From Aldersonia sp036524855 (GTDB lineage: Bacteria > Actinomycetota > Actinomycetes > Mycobacteriales > Mycobacteriaceae): a stretch of DNA of 64,000 nt. The translations under genes and the position numbers were made by a program. The stretch lies in the NCBI GenBank assembly GCA_036524855.1, contig DATDBL010000238.1:12567-76566 (forward strand), given 5' to 3'. A model generated the notes under the pieces. That model did no database searches. It had not been told where the DNA came from and worked only from the letters and a program-made list of their open reading frames with translations. Position 1 is the stretch's first letter. Each line of letters opens with the position of its first letter. This document shows positions 44,432 through 53,339 of this stretch, in pieces.

Positions 44432-46585
44432 GTGAGCGAGAACAACATCATCGGCTGGGCGCGCGACGCGGACGGCATCGTCGTGCTGACCATCGACGAC
44501 CCGAACCAGGGCGCGAACACGATGAACGAGGCCTACAAGAAGTCGATGACGGCCACCGTCGAGCGACTCGAGGCCGAGCGCGACGATATCACCGGCGTCG
44601 TGATCACCTCGGCGAAGAAGACCTTCTTCGCCGGCGGCGACCTCAAGAACATGATCGGGGTCGGGCCCGACGACGGCGCCGCATTGATGGCGGAACTGTT
44701 CGAGATCAAGGACGCCCTGCGTCGGCTCGAACTACTCGGCAAACCGGTGGTCGCTGCGATCAACGGCGCCGCGCTCGGTGGGGGACTCGAGATCACCCTG
44801 GCCTGTCACCGCCGAATCGTCGCCGACGTACCCGGCGTGCAGATCGGCTTCCCCGAGGTCTCCCTCGGCCTGCTCCCCGCGGGGGGTGGCGTGACCCGCA
44901 CCGTGCGGATGCTCGGCATCCAGGGCGCGTTGCTCGGCGCGCTGCTGCAGGGCCAGCGTTACAAGCCGGCCAAGGCCAAGGAGGTCGGCCTCGTCGACGA
45001 CGTCGTCGGTTCGATCGAGGAACTTGTGCCCGCCGCGAAGGCGTGGATCAAGGCGAACCCCGAAGGCGGTGTGCAGCCCTGGGACAAGAAGGGCTACAAG
45101 ATCCCCGGCGGCACCCCGACCTCGCCGGCGTTCGCGGCGAACCTGCCGGCGTTCCCGGCGAACCTGCGCAAGCAGCTCAAGGGCGCGAACATGCCGGCGC
45201 CGCGCGCAATCATGTCGGCGGCCGTCGAGGGTGCCCAGGTCGACTTCGACAACGCGTCGCTGATCGAGGCGCGCTACTTCGTCAAGCTGCTGACCGGCCC
45301 GGTCGCGAAGAACATGATGCAGGCGTTCTTCTTCGACCTGCAGGCGATCAACAACGGCGGCTCGCGGCCTTCCCGGGCCGATGGAACAGCTGTCCCGAAG
45401 CGTGAGATCAACAAGGTCGGCGTGCTCGGCGCGGGCATGATGGGCGCCGGCATCGCCTATGTCACCGCGAAGGCCGGCATCGACGTCGTGCTCAAGGACG
45501 TCAGCATCGAGGCCGCGCAGAAGGGCAAGGCCTACGCCGAGGGCATCGAGTCCAAGGCACTCGCGCGTGGCAAGACCACCGAGGAGAAGTCGAAGGCGCT
45601 GCTCGACCGGATCACCCCGACGTCCGACGTCGCGGACCTGAAGGGCGTCGACTTCGTGGTCGAGGCCGTGTTCGAGAACACCGAACTCAAGCACAAGGTA
45701 TTCGGTGAGATCGAGGACGTCGTCGATTCGAACGCGCTGCTCGGGTCGAACACCTCGACGCTGCCGATCACGGGTCTCGCGGAGGGCGTGACGCGGCCCG
45801 AGGACTTCATCGGCATCCACTTCTTCTCCCCGGTCGACAAGATGCCGCTCGTGGAGATCATCAAGGGCGAGAAGACCTCCGACGAGGCACTGGCTCGTGC
45901 GTTCGACTACACGCTGGCGATAAAGAAGACCCCGATCGTCGTCAACGACAGCCGCGGATTCTTCACCTCCCGGGTGATCGGCACGTTCGTCAACGAGGCG
46001 ATCGGCATGCTCGCCGAGGGTATCGAGCCCGCGACCATCGAGCAGGCGGGTTCGCAGGCCGGCTATCCGGCGCCGCCGCTGCAGCTGTCCGACGAGCTGA
46101 ATCTGACGCTGATGCAAAAGATTCGGAAGGAGGGCGAGGAGGCGGCGAAGGCGCAGGGCAAACAACTGCCCGACGATCCGGCCAAGCAGGTCATCAACAC
46201 GCTGGTCGAGGGCGGGCGGATCGGCAAACTCGGCGGTGCCGGGTTCTACGACTACGTCGACGGCAAGCGGGCCGGGCTGTGGCAGGGCCTGCGCGACACC
46301 TTCAAGACCGGCACCGACCTCGAGGTTCCGTTCCAGGATCTGATCGACCGGATGCTGTTCATCGAGGCCATCGAGACCCAGAAGTGCTTCGACGAGGGCG
46401 TTCTCACGTCCACGGCGGACGCGAACATCGGCTCGATCTTCGGCATCGGCTACCCGGCCTGGACCGGCGGCGTTCACCAGTTCATCGTCGGCTACCCCGG
46501 TGGCAAGGCGGCCTTCGTCGCCCGCGCCGAGGAACTCGCCAAGAAGTACGGCGACCGCTTCACCCCGCCCGCCAGTTTGCGCTGA
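44432..46585 (+). CDS. fadB: FadB: enoyl-CoA hydratase / 3-hydroxyacyl-CoA dehydrogenase
   Basis: A 717-residue bifunctional alpha subunit. Residues 1-~310 are a crotonase fold with the oxyanion-hole stretch AINGAALGGGLEITLACHRR. From ~325 the NAD-binding dehydrogenase begins (VGVLGAGMMGAGIAYVTAKA), with the catalytic His-Glu pair in GIHFFSPVDKMPLVEII, then two C-terminal helical domains. GTG 44432 follows GAGGAGA and sits 35 bases after fadA. Together they run the last three steps of each beta-oxidation round. Confidence 0.95.
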   Translation: MSENNIIGWARDADGIVVLTIDDPNQGANTMNEAYKKSMTATVERLEAERDDITGVVITSAKKTFFAGGDLKNMIGVGPDDGAALMAELFEIKDALRRLELLGKPVVAAINGAALGGGLEITLACHRRIVADVPGVQIGFPEVSLGLLPAGGGVTRTVRMLGIQGALLGALLQGQRYKPAKAKEVGLVDDVVGSIEELVPAAKAWIKANPEGGVQPWDKKGYKIPGGTPTSPAFAANLPAFPANLRKQLKGANMPAPRAIMSAAVEGAQVDFDNASLIEARYFVKLLTGPVAKNMMQAFFFDLQAINNGGSRPSRADGTAVPKREINKVGVLGAGMMGAGIAYVTAKAGIDVVLKDVSIEAAQKGKAYAEGIESKALARGKTTEEKSKALLDRITPTSDVADLKGVDFVVEAVFENTELKHKVFGEIEDVVDSNALLGSNTSTLPITGLAEGVTRPEDFIGIHFFSPVDKMPLVEIIKGEKTSDEALARAFDYTLAIKKTPIVVNDSRGFFTSRVIGTFVNEAIGMLAEGIEPATIEQAGSQAGYPAPPLQLSDELNLTLMQKIRKEGEEAAKAQGKQLPDDPAKQVINTLVEGGRIGKLGGAGFYDYVDGKRAGLWQGLRDTFKTGTDLEVPFQDLIDRMLFIEAIETQKCFDEGVLTSTADANIGSIFGIGYPAWTGGVHQFIVGYPGGKAAFVARAEELAKKYGDRFTPPASLR

Positions 46586-46599
46586 CCTGCCAAAACACG

Positions 46600-46644
46600 A
46601 CTGCCCGCCTCGCATCCGCGCAAAGCGGATGGGAGGCGGGCAGT
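46600..46644. terminator. Strong bidirectional terminator hairpin
   Basis: actgcccgcctc-g-catccgc (46600-46618) pairs with gcggatg-g-gaggcgggcagt (46625-46644), a stem of about 19 bp with a short loop. It lies between the convergent fadB and helicase genes. Confidence 0.85.
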
Positions 46645-46657
46645 TTCGTGTGCTGGA

Positions 46658-47980
46658 TCAGGCGCGGGCGGCTGCGCGGCGGCGACCACCGCGGGCGCCG
46701 CGACCTCGGCCGGCGTTGTGCTGCTGGCGGGAGTGCTGCTGGACGGGGCCCTTGGCACGTGCCGGTGCCTGCGGTCGGCTCGGTGCCGGCGCGGTGGGGG
46801 CGACGTACGGGGCGACATCGCCGACGAGGTCGGCGACGGCGGGTGCGTCACCGGTGACCCGCTGCGGTGTCACCGAAATCGCGGCCTTGCGCATCAGGAC
46901 CGCGAGATCGCGACGCTGCTCGGGCAGCACGACGGTGACGACGTCGCCGGCGTTGCCGGCACGCGCGGTGCGCCCCGACCGGTGCAGGTAGGACTTGTGC
47001 TCCGCCGGCGGATCCACGTGCACGACGAGTTCGACGTCGTCGACGTGCACACCGCGGGCGGCGACGTCGGTGGCGACGAGCACCCGCGCATCACCCGCCG
47101 AGAACGCGGCCAGGTTGCGGTCGCGGGCATTCTGCGACAGGTTGCCGTGCAGATCCACCGAGGGGATCCCGGCGTCGGTGAGCTGCCGCGCCAACTTGCG
47201 CGCCTGGTGCTTGGTCCGCATGAACAGGATGCGTCGTCCGGTGCCCGACGCGAGCCGGTGCACGAGATCACGCTTGGCGTCGACGCTGTGCACCTCGAAG
47301 ACGTGATGCGTCATCGCCGGGACCGGCGACGTGCCGGAGTCCACGGAGTGGTGCACCGGATTCTTCAGGAACCGCTTCACCAGCTTGTCGACCCCGTTGT
47401 CGAGGGTCGCCGAGAACAACAGGCGCTGCGTGTTCGACGGCGTCGCGGCGAGGATGCGGGTGACGCCGGGCAGGAAGCCGAGGTCGGCCATGTGATCGGC
47501 CTCGTCGAGGACGGTGATCCGCACCGCATCGAGCCGGATCAGGCCTTGACGCATGAGGTCTTCGAGCCGGCCGGGGCAGGCGACGACGATGTCGACGCCG
47601 CCGGCGAGCGCGCGCGCCTGCGGGCCCTGGGCGACGCCGCCGAAGATGGTGGTGACCTTCAGGCCGGATGCCGAGGCCAGCGGGGCGAGCACGGCCGCGA
47701 TCTGGCTCGCGAGCTCACGGGTCGGGGCCAGGACGAGGCCGGTGGGGTGGCCGGGGCGGCGCGGCGCGCCGGCGAGGCGGCTGACCAGCGGAATCGCGAA
47801 GGCCAGGGTCTTGCCGCTGCCGGTCTTGCCGCGACCGAGGACGTCGCGGCCGGCGAGAGTGTCGGGCAGGGTGTCGGCCTGGATGGGAAACGGCGCCGTG
47901 ATTCCGGCGGCGTCGAGGGTCTTTGTCAGTGCGGCGGGCACGCCCAGCGCAGCGAACGAAGCGGGGGAAGAGGTGGTCAT
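46658..47980 (-). CDS. DEAD-box RNA helicase (RhlE/CsdA-like)
   Basis: A 440-residue helicase. Motifs in order: Q-motif region TAPFPIQADTLPDTLAGRD, motif I GRGKTGSGKTLAFAIP, Ia APTRELA, II VLDEADHMADLGF, III FSATL, V VATDVAARGVHV, VI HRSGRTARAG. The C-terminal tail is low-complexity and basic, rich in Arg, Gly, Ala and Gln, typical of RNA-binding tails. It unwinds structured RNA during ribosome assembly or RNA decay. ATG 47980; about 220 bases of untranslated leader upstream would allow post-transcriptional control, as in cold-shock helicases (inference). Confidence 0.92.
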   Translation of the reverse strand: MTTSSPASFAALGVPAALTKTLDAAGITAPFPIQADTLPDTLAGRDVLGRGKTGSGKTLAFAIPLVSRLAGAPRRPGHPTGLVLAPTRELASQIAAVLAPLASASGLKVTTIFGGVAQGPQARALAGGVDIVVACPGRLEDLMRQGLIRLDAVRITVLDEADHMADLGFLPGVTRILAATPSNTQRLLFSATLDNGVDKLVKRFLKNPVHHSVDSGTSPVPAMTHHVFEVHSVDAKRDLVHRLASGTGRRILFMRTKHQARKLARQLTDAGIPSVDLHGNLSQNARDRNLAAFSAGDARVLVATDVAARGVHVDDVELVVHVDPPAEHKSYLHRSGRTARAGNAGDVVTVVLPEQRRDLAVLMRKAAISVTPQRVTGDAPAVADLVGDVAPYVAPTAPAPSRPQAPARAKGPVQQHSRQQHNAGRGRGARGGRRRAAARA

Positions 47981-48217
47981 ACGGGTTCGAGAGCCTTTCG
48001 AGGCATCGTCGTGCACGCGGTCGGCGCGGCGGTCAGCCGGGCACCGGGAGCGGCACATGGTGGCGAGATTGCCGGTGGGCAAAATCGATCGCCGTAACAG
48101 AGCTGGTGCCACGTTCGGTCGGAGACCGGCCGGTGAGCGTAGAGCAATCCACGACGGGAAGGGTGCTGCGCGGGCGCATACCCTCGACGCTGAGCTTACC
48201 GCACGAACGACACGCGC

Positions 48218-48706
48218 CTACAACGCCCGGGGTGTGGGATATGTCGCATCGGGGGCCATCGGCGGGCACGATAACCCGGGCAGCGTGGTGACCTCGAAGT
48301 GCCACCACTCGTTGACGAAGCCCCGGCACAGGCCCCAGCGGTAGCCGTTTGCCTCCAGCCAGGCCGCGCCGGCGGCGGGACCCACGTCGATCGCCTGCCC
48401 GGAGACGTGATGCGACTCCTCCGGCGGCAGCACCCACCGACGCGCCTCGTCCGGACCGCCGTAGGTCGCGAGCCCGTTCTCCCACATCGCCTGCTGCTCG
48501 GCGGGAGTGCGGTAGCCCGACGTGATCCACAGCGGAACCCCAACGGCGGCGGCCTCGTTCGAGGCCAGCGTGTACGCGGTCGCCAACCCGGGGTCGAGTC
48601 CCTCCGTCCCCGGCGCGCTCGACAAGGTCGGCTGCGCGGCGGCGACCGCACCACCGGACAGCGTCAGTGCGGCCGCGACTCCGAGACCGGTGACCAGGCG
48701 GCGGAT
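48218..48706 (-). CDS. Secreted VanY-like D-Ala-D-Ala carboxypeptidase (M15B); start codon unusual
   Basis: A zinc peptidase that trims peptidoglycan stems. Motifs are SGYRTPAEQQAMWE, ESHHVSGQAIDVGP (zinc His and Asp) and NEWWHFEV (zinc His). The frame upstream of the first ordinary start (TTG 48625) encodes a clear signal peptide, IRRLVTGLGVAAALTLSGGA, then VAAAQ, but has no ATG/GTG/TTG before it. A GGGAGG lies six bases before the codon ATC at 48706, at ideal spacing, where an ATG would be expected. So either AUC starts translation or the third base is misread. The mature part is about 130 residues. The stop of the methyltransferase gene is one base upstream. Confidence 0.72.
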   Translation of the reverse strand: MRRLVTGLGVAAALTLSGGAVAAAQPTLSSAPGTEGLDPGLATAYTLASNEAAAVGVPLWITSGYRTPAEQQAMWENGLATYGGPDEARRWVLPPEESHHVSGQAIDVGPAAGAAWLEANGYRWGLCRGFVNEWWHFEVTTLPGLSCPPMAPDATYPTPRAL

Positions 48707-48707
48707 C

Positions 48708-50009
48708 TCAGGCCTCCCACCACGGGCGCAGCGGCAGGTTCGCCTCGCCGTGCGCGTCCAGCTTCACACCGAGCACCTGGTGCAACTGGACGACGTTGCG
48801 TTCGAAGCCGAGCCGCGAGCCGGCCATGTAGAGGCCCCACACCTTGGCGGTCCCCTCGCCGACCTCGGCGACGCACTCGTCCCAGTTCGCGACCAGGTTG
48901 TTGCACCATTCGGCGAGGGTCAGCGCGTAGTGCTCGCGCAGGTTCTCCTCGTGCCGGACCTCGAGCCCGACGTTCTGGATGTCGGTGATGATCCGCCCCG
49001 ACCCGATCAGCTCGCCGTCCGGGAACACGTAGCGGTCGATGAATCCACCGGCCTTCGAACTGCGGTCGTTGTCCGGACGGGTGATGCAGTGGTTGAGGAA
49101 TAGCCCCCCGTCGCGCAGCTTGGACTTGATGAAACCGAAGTACGACGGGTAGTTCTGCACGCCGATGTGCTCGGTGAGCCCGATCGACGACAACGCATCG
49201 AACCCGGTCTCGCGGATGTCGCGGTAGTCGCAGTGCCGCACCTCGGCGAGGTCGGTCAGCCCCTCCTCGGCGATCGCCTTCCGGGCCCACTCGGCCTGCT
49301 GCTTGGACAGCGTCGCACCGATCACGCGGACCCCGCGGCGCGCCGCATAGCGCACCATCGTTCCCCAGCCGCAACCGATGTCGAGCAGACTGTCGCCCTC
49401 CTTCAGATTCAGCTTGTCGAACACCATCCGGTACTTGTTCTCCTGGGCCTGCTCCAACGGCCAGTCCGGCGCGCCGTAGGTCGCGCAGGTGTAGGCCATC
49501 GACGGACCGAGCACCAGCTCGTAGAACCGATTCGACACGTCGTAGTGGTGCTGGATCACCCCGGCGTCGCGGGACTTGGAGTGCCGCAACCCCTCCGCGA
49601 TCCGCCGCCACCGCGGAAGCGTCTCCTGCGGTGGCGGGGCGATGGGCCGCAACCGCTCCCAGCCCAGCGAGCGGGTGATCTGGGCGATCCGGAGCGGCGA
49701 AGGACGGCGGAATCGCATATCCTCCATCACCTTCAGGATCTCGTAGGGATCGCCGGGATGCACCCCGACTGCGTCCATTTCGCCGGACACGTAGGCGCGG
49801 GCCATGCCGAGGTCGCCCGGCGCGGTGGCGAGATAGTTGACGCCGCGGGCGGACTTGACGTCCAGCCCGTACCGCGATTCGACCGGGCCGGCGGTGCTGC
49901 CGTCGTACGCCGACACCCGCAACGGCAGGTCGCGGTCGGCGAAGATTTGCAAGATCTCCGCGATGGACAGCCTGTGCGCGGTCTCGGGTCGAGTCTTGAA
50001 TATTGTCAC
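48708..50009 (-). CDS. Cyclopropane-fatty-acyl-phospholipid synthase-like methyltransferase (Rv3720-like)
   Basis: A 433-residue SAM-dependent methyltransferase that acts on unsaturated acyl chains of phospholipids. The SAM loop is LLDIGCGWGTMVRYAARRGV, then IGATLSKQQAEWA, the active-site region SIGLTEHIGVQNYPSYF, and FLNHCITRPDND. GTG 50009 overlaps the stop of the FAD oxidase gene (GTGA). A methyltransferase paired with an FAD oxidase also occurs in the 10-methyl (tuberculostearic) acid pathway (Tms/Bfa), so the product may be cyclopropane or 10-methyl-branched lipid. Synteny with SRPBCC, ybaB and recR favours the Rv3719/Rv3720 pair. Confidence 0.85.
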   Translation of the reverse strand: MTIFKTRPETAHRLSIAEILQIFADRDLPLRVSAYDGSTAGPVESRYGLDVKSARGVNYLATAPGDLGMARAYVSGEMDAVGVHPGDPYEILKVMEDMRFRRPSPLRIAQITRSLGWERLRPIAPPPQETLPRWRRIAEGLRHSKSRDAGVIQHHYDVSNRFYELVLGPSMAYTCATYGAPDWPLEQAQENKYRMVFDKLNLKEGDSLLDIGCGWGTMVRYAARRGVRVIGATLSKQQAEWARKAIAEEGLTDLAEVRHCDYRDIRETGFDALSSIGLTEHIGVQNYPSYFGFIKSKLRDGGLFLNHCITRPDNDRSSKAGGFIDRYVFPDGELIGSGRIITDIQNVGLEVRHEENLREHYALTLAEWCNNLVANWDECVAEVGEGTAKVWGLYMAGSRLGFERNVVQLHQVLGVKLDAHGEANLPLRPWWEA

Positions 50010-51442
50010 TTTCGTTGCACCGCCTTCGAATACAGGTTCAGCAAGCGTGAATCCGGGTCGTAGCGACGTTTCAGGTCGGCGTAGGCGCGCCCGCCGTACA
50101 GTTCGGCGAACTCCTCGGGGGAGTAGAACGCGTCCGAGTACAGCGACTTGTGTCCGTCGAGTTCGTCCACCTTGCGCTCGATCGCGCGGTTCGCCGCACC
50201 AGGGGATTCGCCCGGCACCGTCGGCACCGACGACCAGAACCCGACGTTGACGTAGCTGTGTTTGGGTTCGAGCGGATACAGCGGCCAGGGCCGGGCGACG
50301 TCGGCGCCCAACGGCCCGGGTTCGCGCAACCGCAACGGGCACAGCCACAGCGGCTCGATCGGGACCTCCCGCAGGAACCACTCCACGAAGTCCGCCGACC
50401 GCTCCAAGGGGACCTCGATATCCTGCACCACCCGCTCGCGGGGTGGGTTGCCCTTACGTGCCTCGATCTTGTCGGCGATGCCGTAGCGGTGGTCGAGCGC
50501 GATGAGCTTCCAGTACACGCTGCTGCGCCGGTACCGTTTGGGCCAGAGCCGGCGCAGCTTCGGATTCTGCGCCCCGAACGCTCGCGAGCACCAGAACCAG
50601 TCGGTGTCCCAGCGCCACAGGTAGTCGTGGATGGTCAACCGGTCGGCGCTGCGATGCTGGATGGAGCGGTAGTAGATCTCCACGCCGGTGTAGTCGCTGA
50701 CCGGGCCGGGTTCGTCGGTCTGCCGGCCCAGCGTGAGATAGCTCTCCGTGGCGCTGAACACGACGCCGTCGAGGTAGTCGACCGGCTGCCCTTGGTACGC
50801 CCGATCGGACACGATCCGATCCATCGTCGCCTCGAGTTCGCGAAGGTCGCGGAAGCGCACGTGCCGCAGCGCCACGTACGGCGCGACGGGTTCGAGTTCG
50901 ATCTTCAGCCTCGTCGAGTAGCCGAGCGTGCCGTAGGAGTTGGGGAAGCCGCGGAACAGCGCCGCGTCCGGACCATTCGGCGTCGCGGTGACGATGTCGC
51001 CGGCGCCGGTCAGCACGTCGATCTCGAGCACCGATTCGTGCGGCAGTCCGTTGCGGAACGACGTCGACTCGATGCCCATCCCGGTGACCGCGCCACCGAG
51101 CGTGATGGTCTTGAGCTGCGGCACCACCAGCGGGGCCAGCCCGTACGGCAGGGTCGCCGCGACGAGGTCCTCGTAGGTGGTCATGCCGGCGACGTCTGCC
51201 GTGCGTGCGTCGGGATCGACCTCGATGACCCTGGTCAGCCCGGACACGTCGAGGCCCGGAGCGCTCGACGCCGCGCGAGCCCGGAACAGATTCGACGTCT
51301 TCTTGGCCAGCCGCACGTTCGCATCCGAGGGAATTGCGCGATAGCTGGCCAGCAGCCGGTCGACGCCCTCGCGGTGCGCCGCCCAACCCGACTCGAGCGC
51401 TGCGTCCTGTCGGCGCAGGCCCACCTTCACGATCGTTGCCAC
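50006..51442 (-). CDS. FAD-linked oxidase/reductase (Rv3719-like)
   Basis: A 478-residue flavoprotein of the VAO/FAD_binding_4 type, DHCR24-like. The FAD-binding region reads LTRVIEVDPDARTADVAGMT, then YGLAPLVVPQLKTITLGGAV and GIESTSFRNGLPHESVLEID; the C-terminal half is the substrate domain. ATG 51442. It forms a coupled pair with the methyltransferase. By analogy with TmsA/BfaA it could reduce a methylene-acyl intermediate (inference), or oxidise an unknown lipid. Confidence 0.82.
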   Translation of the reverse strand: MATIVKVGLRRQDAALESGWAAHREGVDRLLASYRAIPSDANVRLAKKTSNLFRARAASSAPGLDVSGLTRVIEVDPDARTADVAGMTTYEDLVAATLPYGLAPLVVPQLKTITLGGAVTGMGIESTSFRNGLPHESVLEIDVLTGAGDIVTATPNGPDAALFRGFPNSYGTLGYSTRLKIELEPVAPYVALRHVRFRDLRELEATMDRIVSDRAYQGQPVDYLDGVVFSATESYLTLGRQTDEPGPVSDYTGVEIYYRSIQHRSADRLTIHDYLWRWDTDWFWCSRAFGAQNPKLRRLWPKRYRRSSVYWKLIALDHRYGIADKIEARKGNPPRERVVQDIEVPLERSADFVEWFLREVPIEPLWLCPLRLREPGPLGADVARPWPLYPLEPKHSYVNVGFWSSVPTVPGESPGAANRAIERKVDELDGHKSLYSDAFYSPEEFAELYGGRAYADLKRRYDPDSRLLNLYSKAVQRK

Positions 51443-51565
51443 CCTTCGACGCTATCGCTAGGTCGTTCGTTCAGCTACCGATAGGCGGCCGCGGAGGGAG
51501 AACTTCATGCAGATGTTTCCGGCGTGCAGGATGGAGTCGCACATAACGGACGTAGGAGGCTTTCA

Positions 51566-52000
51566 GTGGGGCAGGTCAGTGCCAGCAGTTCGATCACCGT
51601 CGACGCACCGCCGGAGCGGGTCTTCACCGCGCTCGCGGACTATCAGAACTTCCGCCCGCGGATCCTGAGCGACCACTTCCAGGAGTACCGGGTGCTCGAG
51701 GGTGGCCAGGGCGACGGCACGGTCGCCGAGTGGCGGCTTCAGGCGACCGAGAAGCGGGTGCGTGACATCCACGCCAACGTCGCCGTCGCGGGCACGACGA
51801 TCACCGAGCAGGATGCGAACTCGTCGCTGGTCACGACCTATACCGTCGCCCCGAGCGGCAGCGGGTCTCAGGTCACCACGACAACCGAGTGGTCGGGTGC
51901 CGGCGGCGTCAAGGGCTTCTTCGAGAAGACGTTCGCCCCGCTCGGGCTGCGGAAGATCCAGGCGGAGCTGCTCGCGAACCTGCAGCGCGAACTGGCCTGA
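51566..52000 (+). CDS. SRPBCC-fold protein (Rv3718c-like)
   Basis: A 144-residue START-like hydrophobic-pocket protein. It starts at GTG 51566 behind AGGAGG: MGQVSASSSITVDAPPERVF, FTALADYQNFRPRIL, and the long C-terminal helix GFFEKTFAPLGLRKIQAELL. It probably binds a lipid-like ligand. Divergent from the FAD oxidase across 123 bases. No catalytic role assigned. Confidence 0.82.
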   Translation: MGQVSASSSITVDAPPERVFTALADYQNFRPRILSDHFQEYRVLEGGQGDGTVAEWRLQATEKRVRDIHANVAVAGTTITEQDANSSLVTTYTVAPSGSGSQVTTTTEWSGAGGVKGFFEKTFAPLGLRKIQAELLANLQRELA

Positions 52001-52237
52001 ACCGACCACGCGCCGTGGCCGCCGCAGCGTCGGTGATCACGCCCGTCCGGCCCCGGGCGCTCGGTGTCGGCGGCCATTTGTTCGGTGAACGGCGAGAGCG
52101 CCGAATTCGTGGCCGTGACGTTGATCACGCTGGACGCGTCAGACCCGGCGGCCAGCACTGTCCACGGCGCGCCGGACCGGCCCGCGACCTCGCGCGTCTA
52201 GGCTGGCAGCGAACCCCAGGGCAGTGGAGGTAGCGGA

Positions 52238-52588
52238 GTGCAACCCGGAGAGGGACCGGCCGGCGTGCCGGACATGGGCCAGATCCTCGCGCAGGCGCAA
52301 CAGATGCAGCAGCAGCTGATGGCGGCGCAGGCGGAGATCGCGGCCGCCGAGGTGGTCGGCGAGTCCGGCGGCGGGCTGGTGCGGGTGACCGTGAAGGGCA
52401 GCGGCGAGGTGGTCGCGCTGAACATCGACCCGAAGGTCGTCGACCCCGAGGACGTCGAGACACTGCAGGACCTCGTCATCGGTGCGTTGAACGACGCCTC
52501 CGCCAAGGCGCAGCAGCTGGCGAGCGCCCGGCTCGGCCCGTTTGCGGGCGGGCTGGGCGGAGCCCTGCCCGGACTGCCGGACTTCTAG
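52238..52588 (+). CDS. YbaB/EbfC nucleoid-associated protein
   Basis: A 116-residue protein: helical QILAQAQQMQQQLMAAQAEI, then the strand core VTVKGSGEVVALNIDPKVVD and the C-terminal helix VIGALNDASAKAQQLA. It binds DNA non-specifically. It lies 22 bases upstream of recR, the usual arrangement. Start GTG 52238. Confidence 0.92.
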   Translation: MQPGEGPAGVPDMGQILAQAQQMQQQLMAAQAEIAAAEVVGESGGGLVRVTVKGSGEVVALNIDPKVVDPEDVETLQDLVIGALNDASAKAQQLASARLGPFAGGLGGALPGLPDF

Positions 52589-52610
52589 GTTCACGAATAG
52601 GTTCACGAAG

Positions 52611-53219
52611 GTGTACGAGGGTCCGGTCCAGGATCTGATCGACGAGTTGGGCAAGCTCCCCGGCGTCGGTCCCAAGAGCGCGCAACGCATCGCGTTCCAT
52701 CTCCTCTCGGTCGAGCCACCGGAGATCGACCGGCTGCAAGCGGCGCTGCAGAAGGTGCGGGACGGCGTCCAGTTCTGCGTCGAATGCGGGACGGTTGCCG
52801 ACGACGAGCGTTGCCGCATATGCGCGGACCCTCGCCGCGACCGCACGGTCATCTGTGTGGTCGAGGAGCCGAAGGACGTGCAGGCGATCGAGCGCACCCG
52901 TGAGTTCCACGGCCGCTACCACGTGCTCGGCGGCGCCCTGGACCCGCTCTCGGGCATCGGACCCGACCGGTTGCGCATCCGCGAACTACTCACGCGCATC
53001 GGCAACCAGAGTGACGGCGTCGACGTCGCCGAGGTGATCATCGCGACCGACCCGAACACCGAGGGCGAGGCCACCGCGACCTACCTGGTCCGGATGTTGC
53101 GCGACTTCCCCGGCCTGACCGTCACCCGGCTCGCGTCGGGGCTGCCGATGGGCGGCGACCTGGAGTTCGCCGACGAACTCACGCTCGGCCGGGCGCTGTC
53201 GGGGCGGCGCCCAATGTGA
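52611..53219 (+). CDS. recR: Recombination protein RecR
   Basis: A 202-residue protein that works with RecO/RecF in gap repair. The N-terminal HhH region GKLPGVGPKSAQRIAFHLL, zinc finger CVECGTVADDERCRIC, Toprim domain (ICVVEEPKDVQAIERT, EVIIATDPNTEGEATA) and C-terminal Walker-B-like ASGLPMGGDLEFADELTLG are all present. The GTG start (VYEGPVQDL) is the family-conserved one. The ybaB-recR order is as in Rv3716c-Rv3715c. Confidence 0.96.
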   Translation: MYEGPVQDLIDELGKLPGVGPKSAQRIAFHLLSVEPPEIDRLQAALQKVRDGVQFCVECGTVADDERCRICADPRRDRTVICVVEEPKDVQAIERTREFHGRYHVLGGALDPLSGIGPDRLRIRELLTRIGNQSDGVDVAEVIIATDPNTEGEATATYLVRMLRDFPGLTVTRLASGLPMGGDLEFADELTLGRALSGRRPM

Positions 53220-53339
53220 CCAGCCCGGTGTGAGCTATCCCGCGGGCTGGAGACGTCCGCGTGATCGCTCCTCTCGGTGACACCACCGGGCGCCCGGGCA
53301 GACGGTGCGTCATGCCGTCAGCTGTGGTGTGATTTTGCG

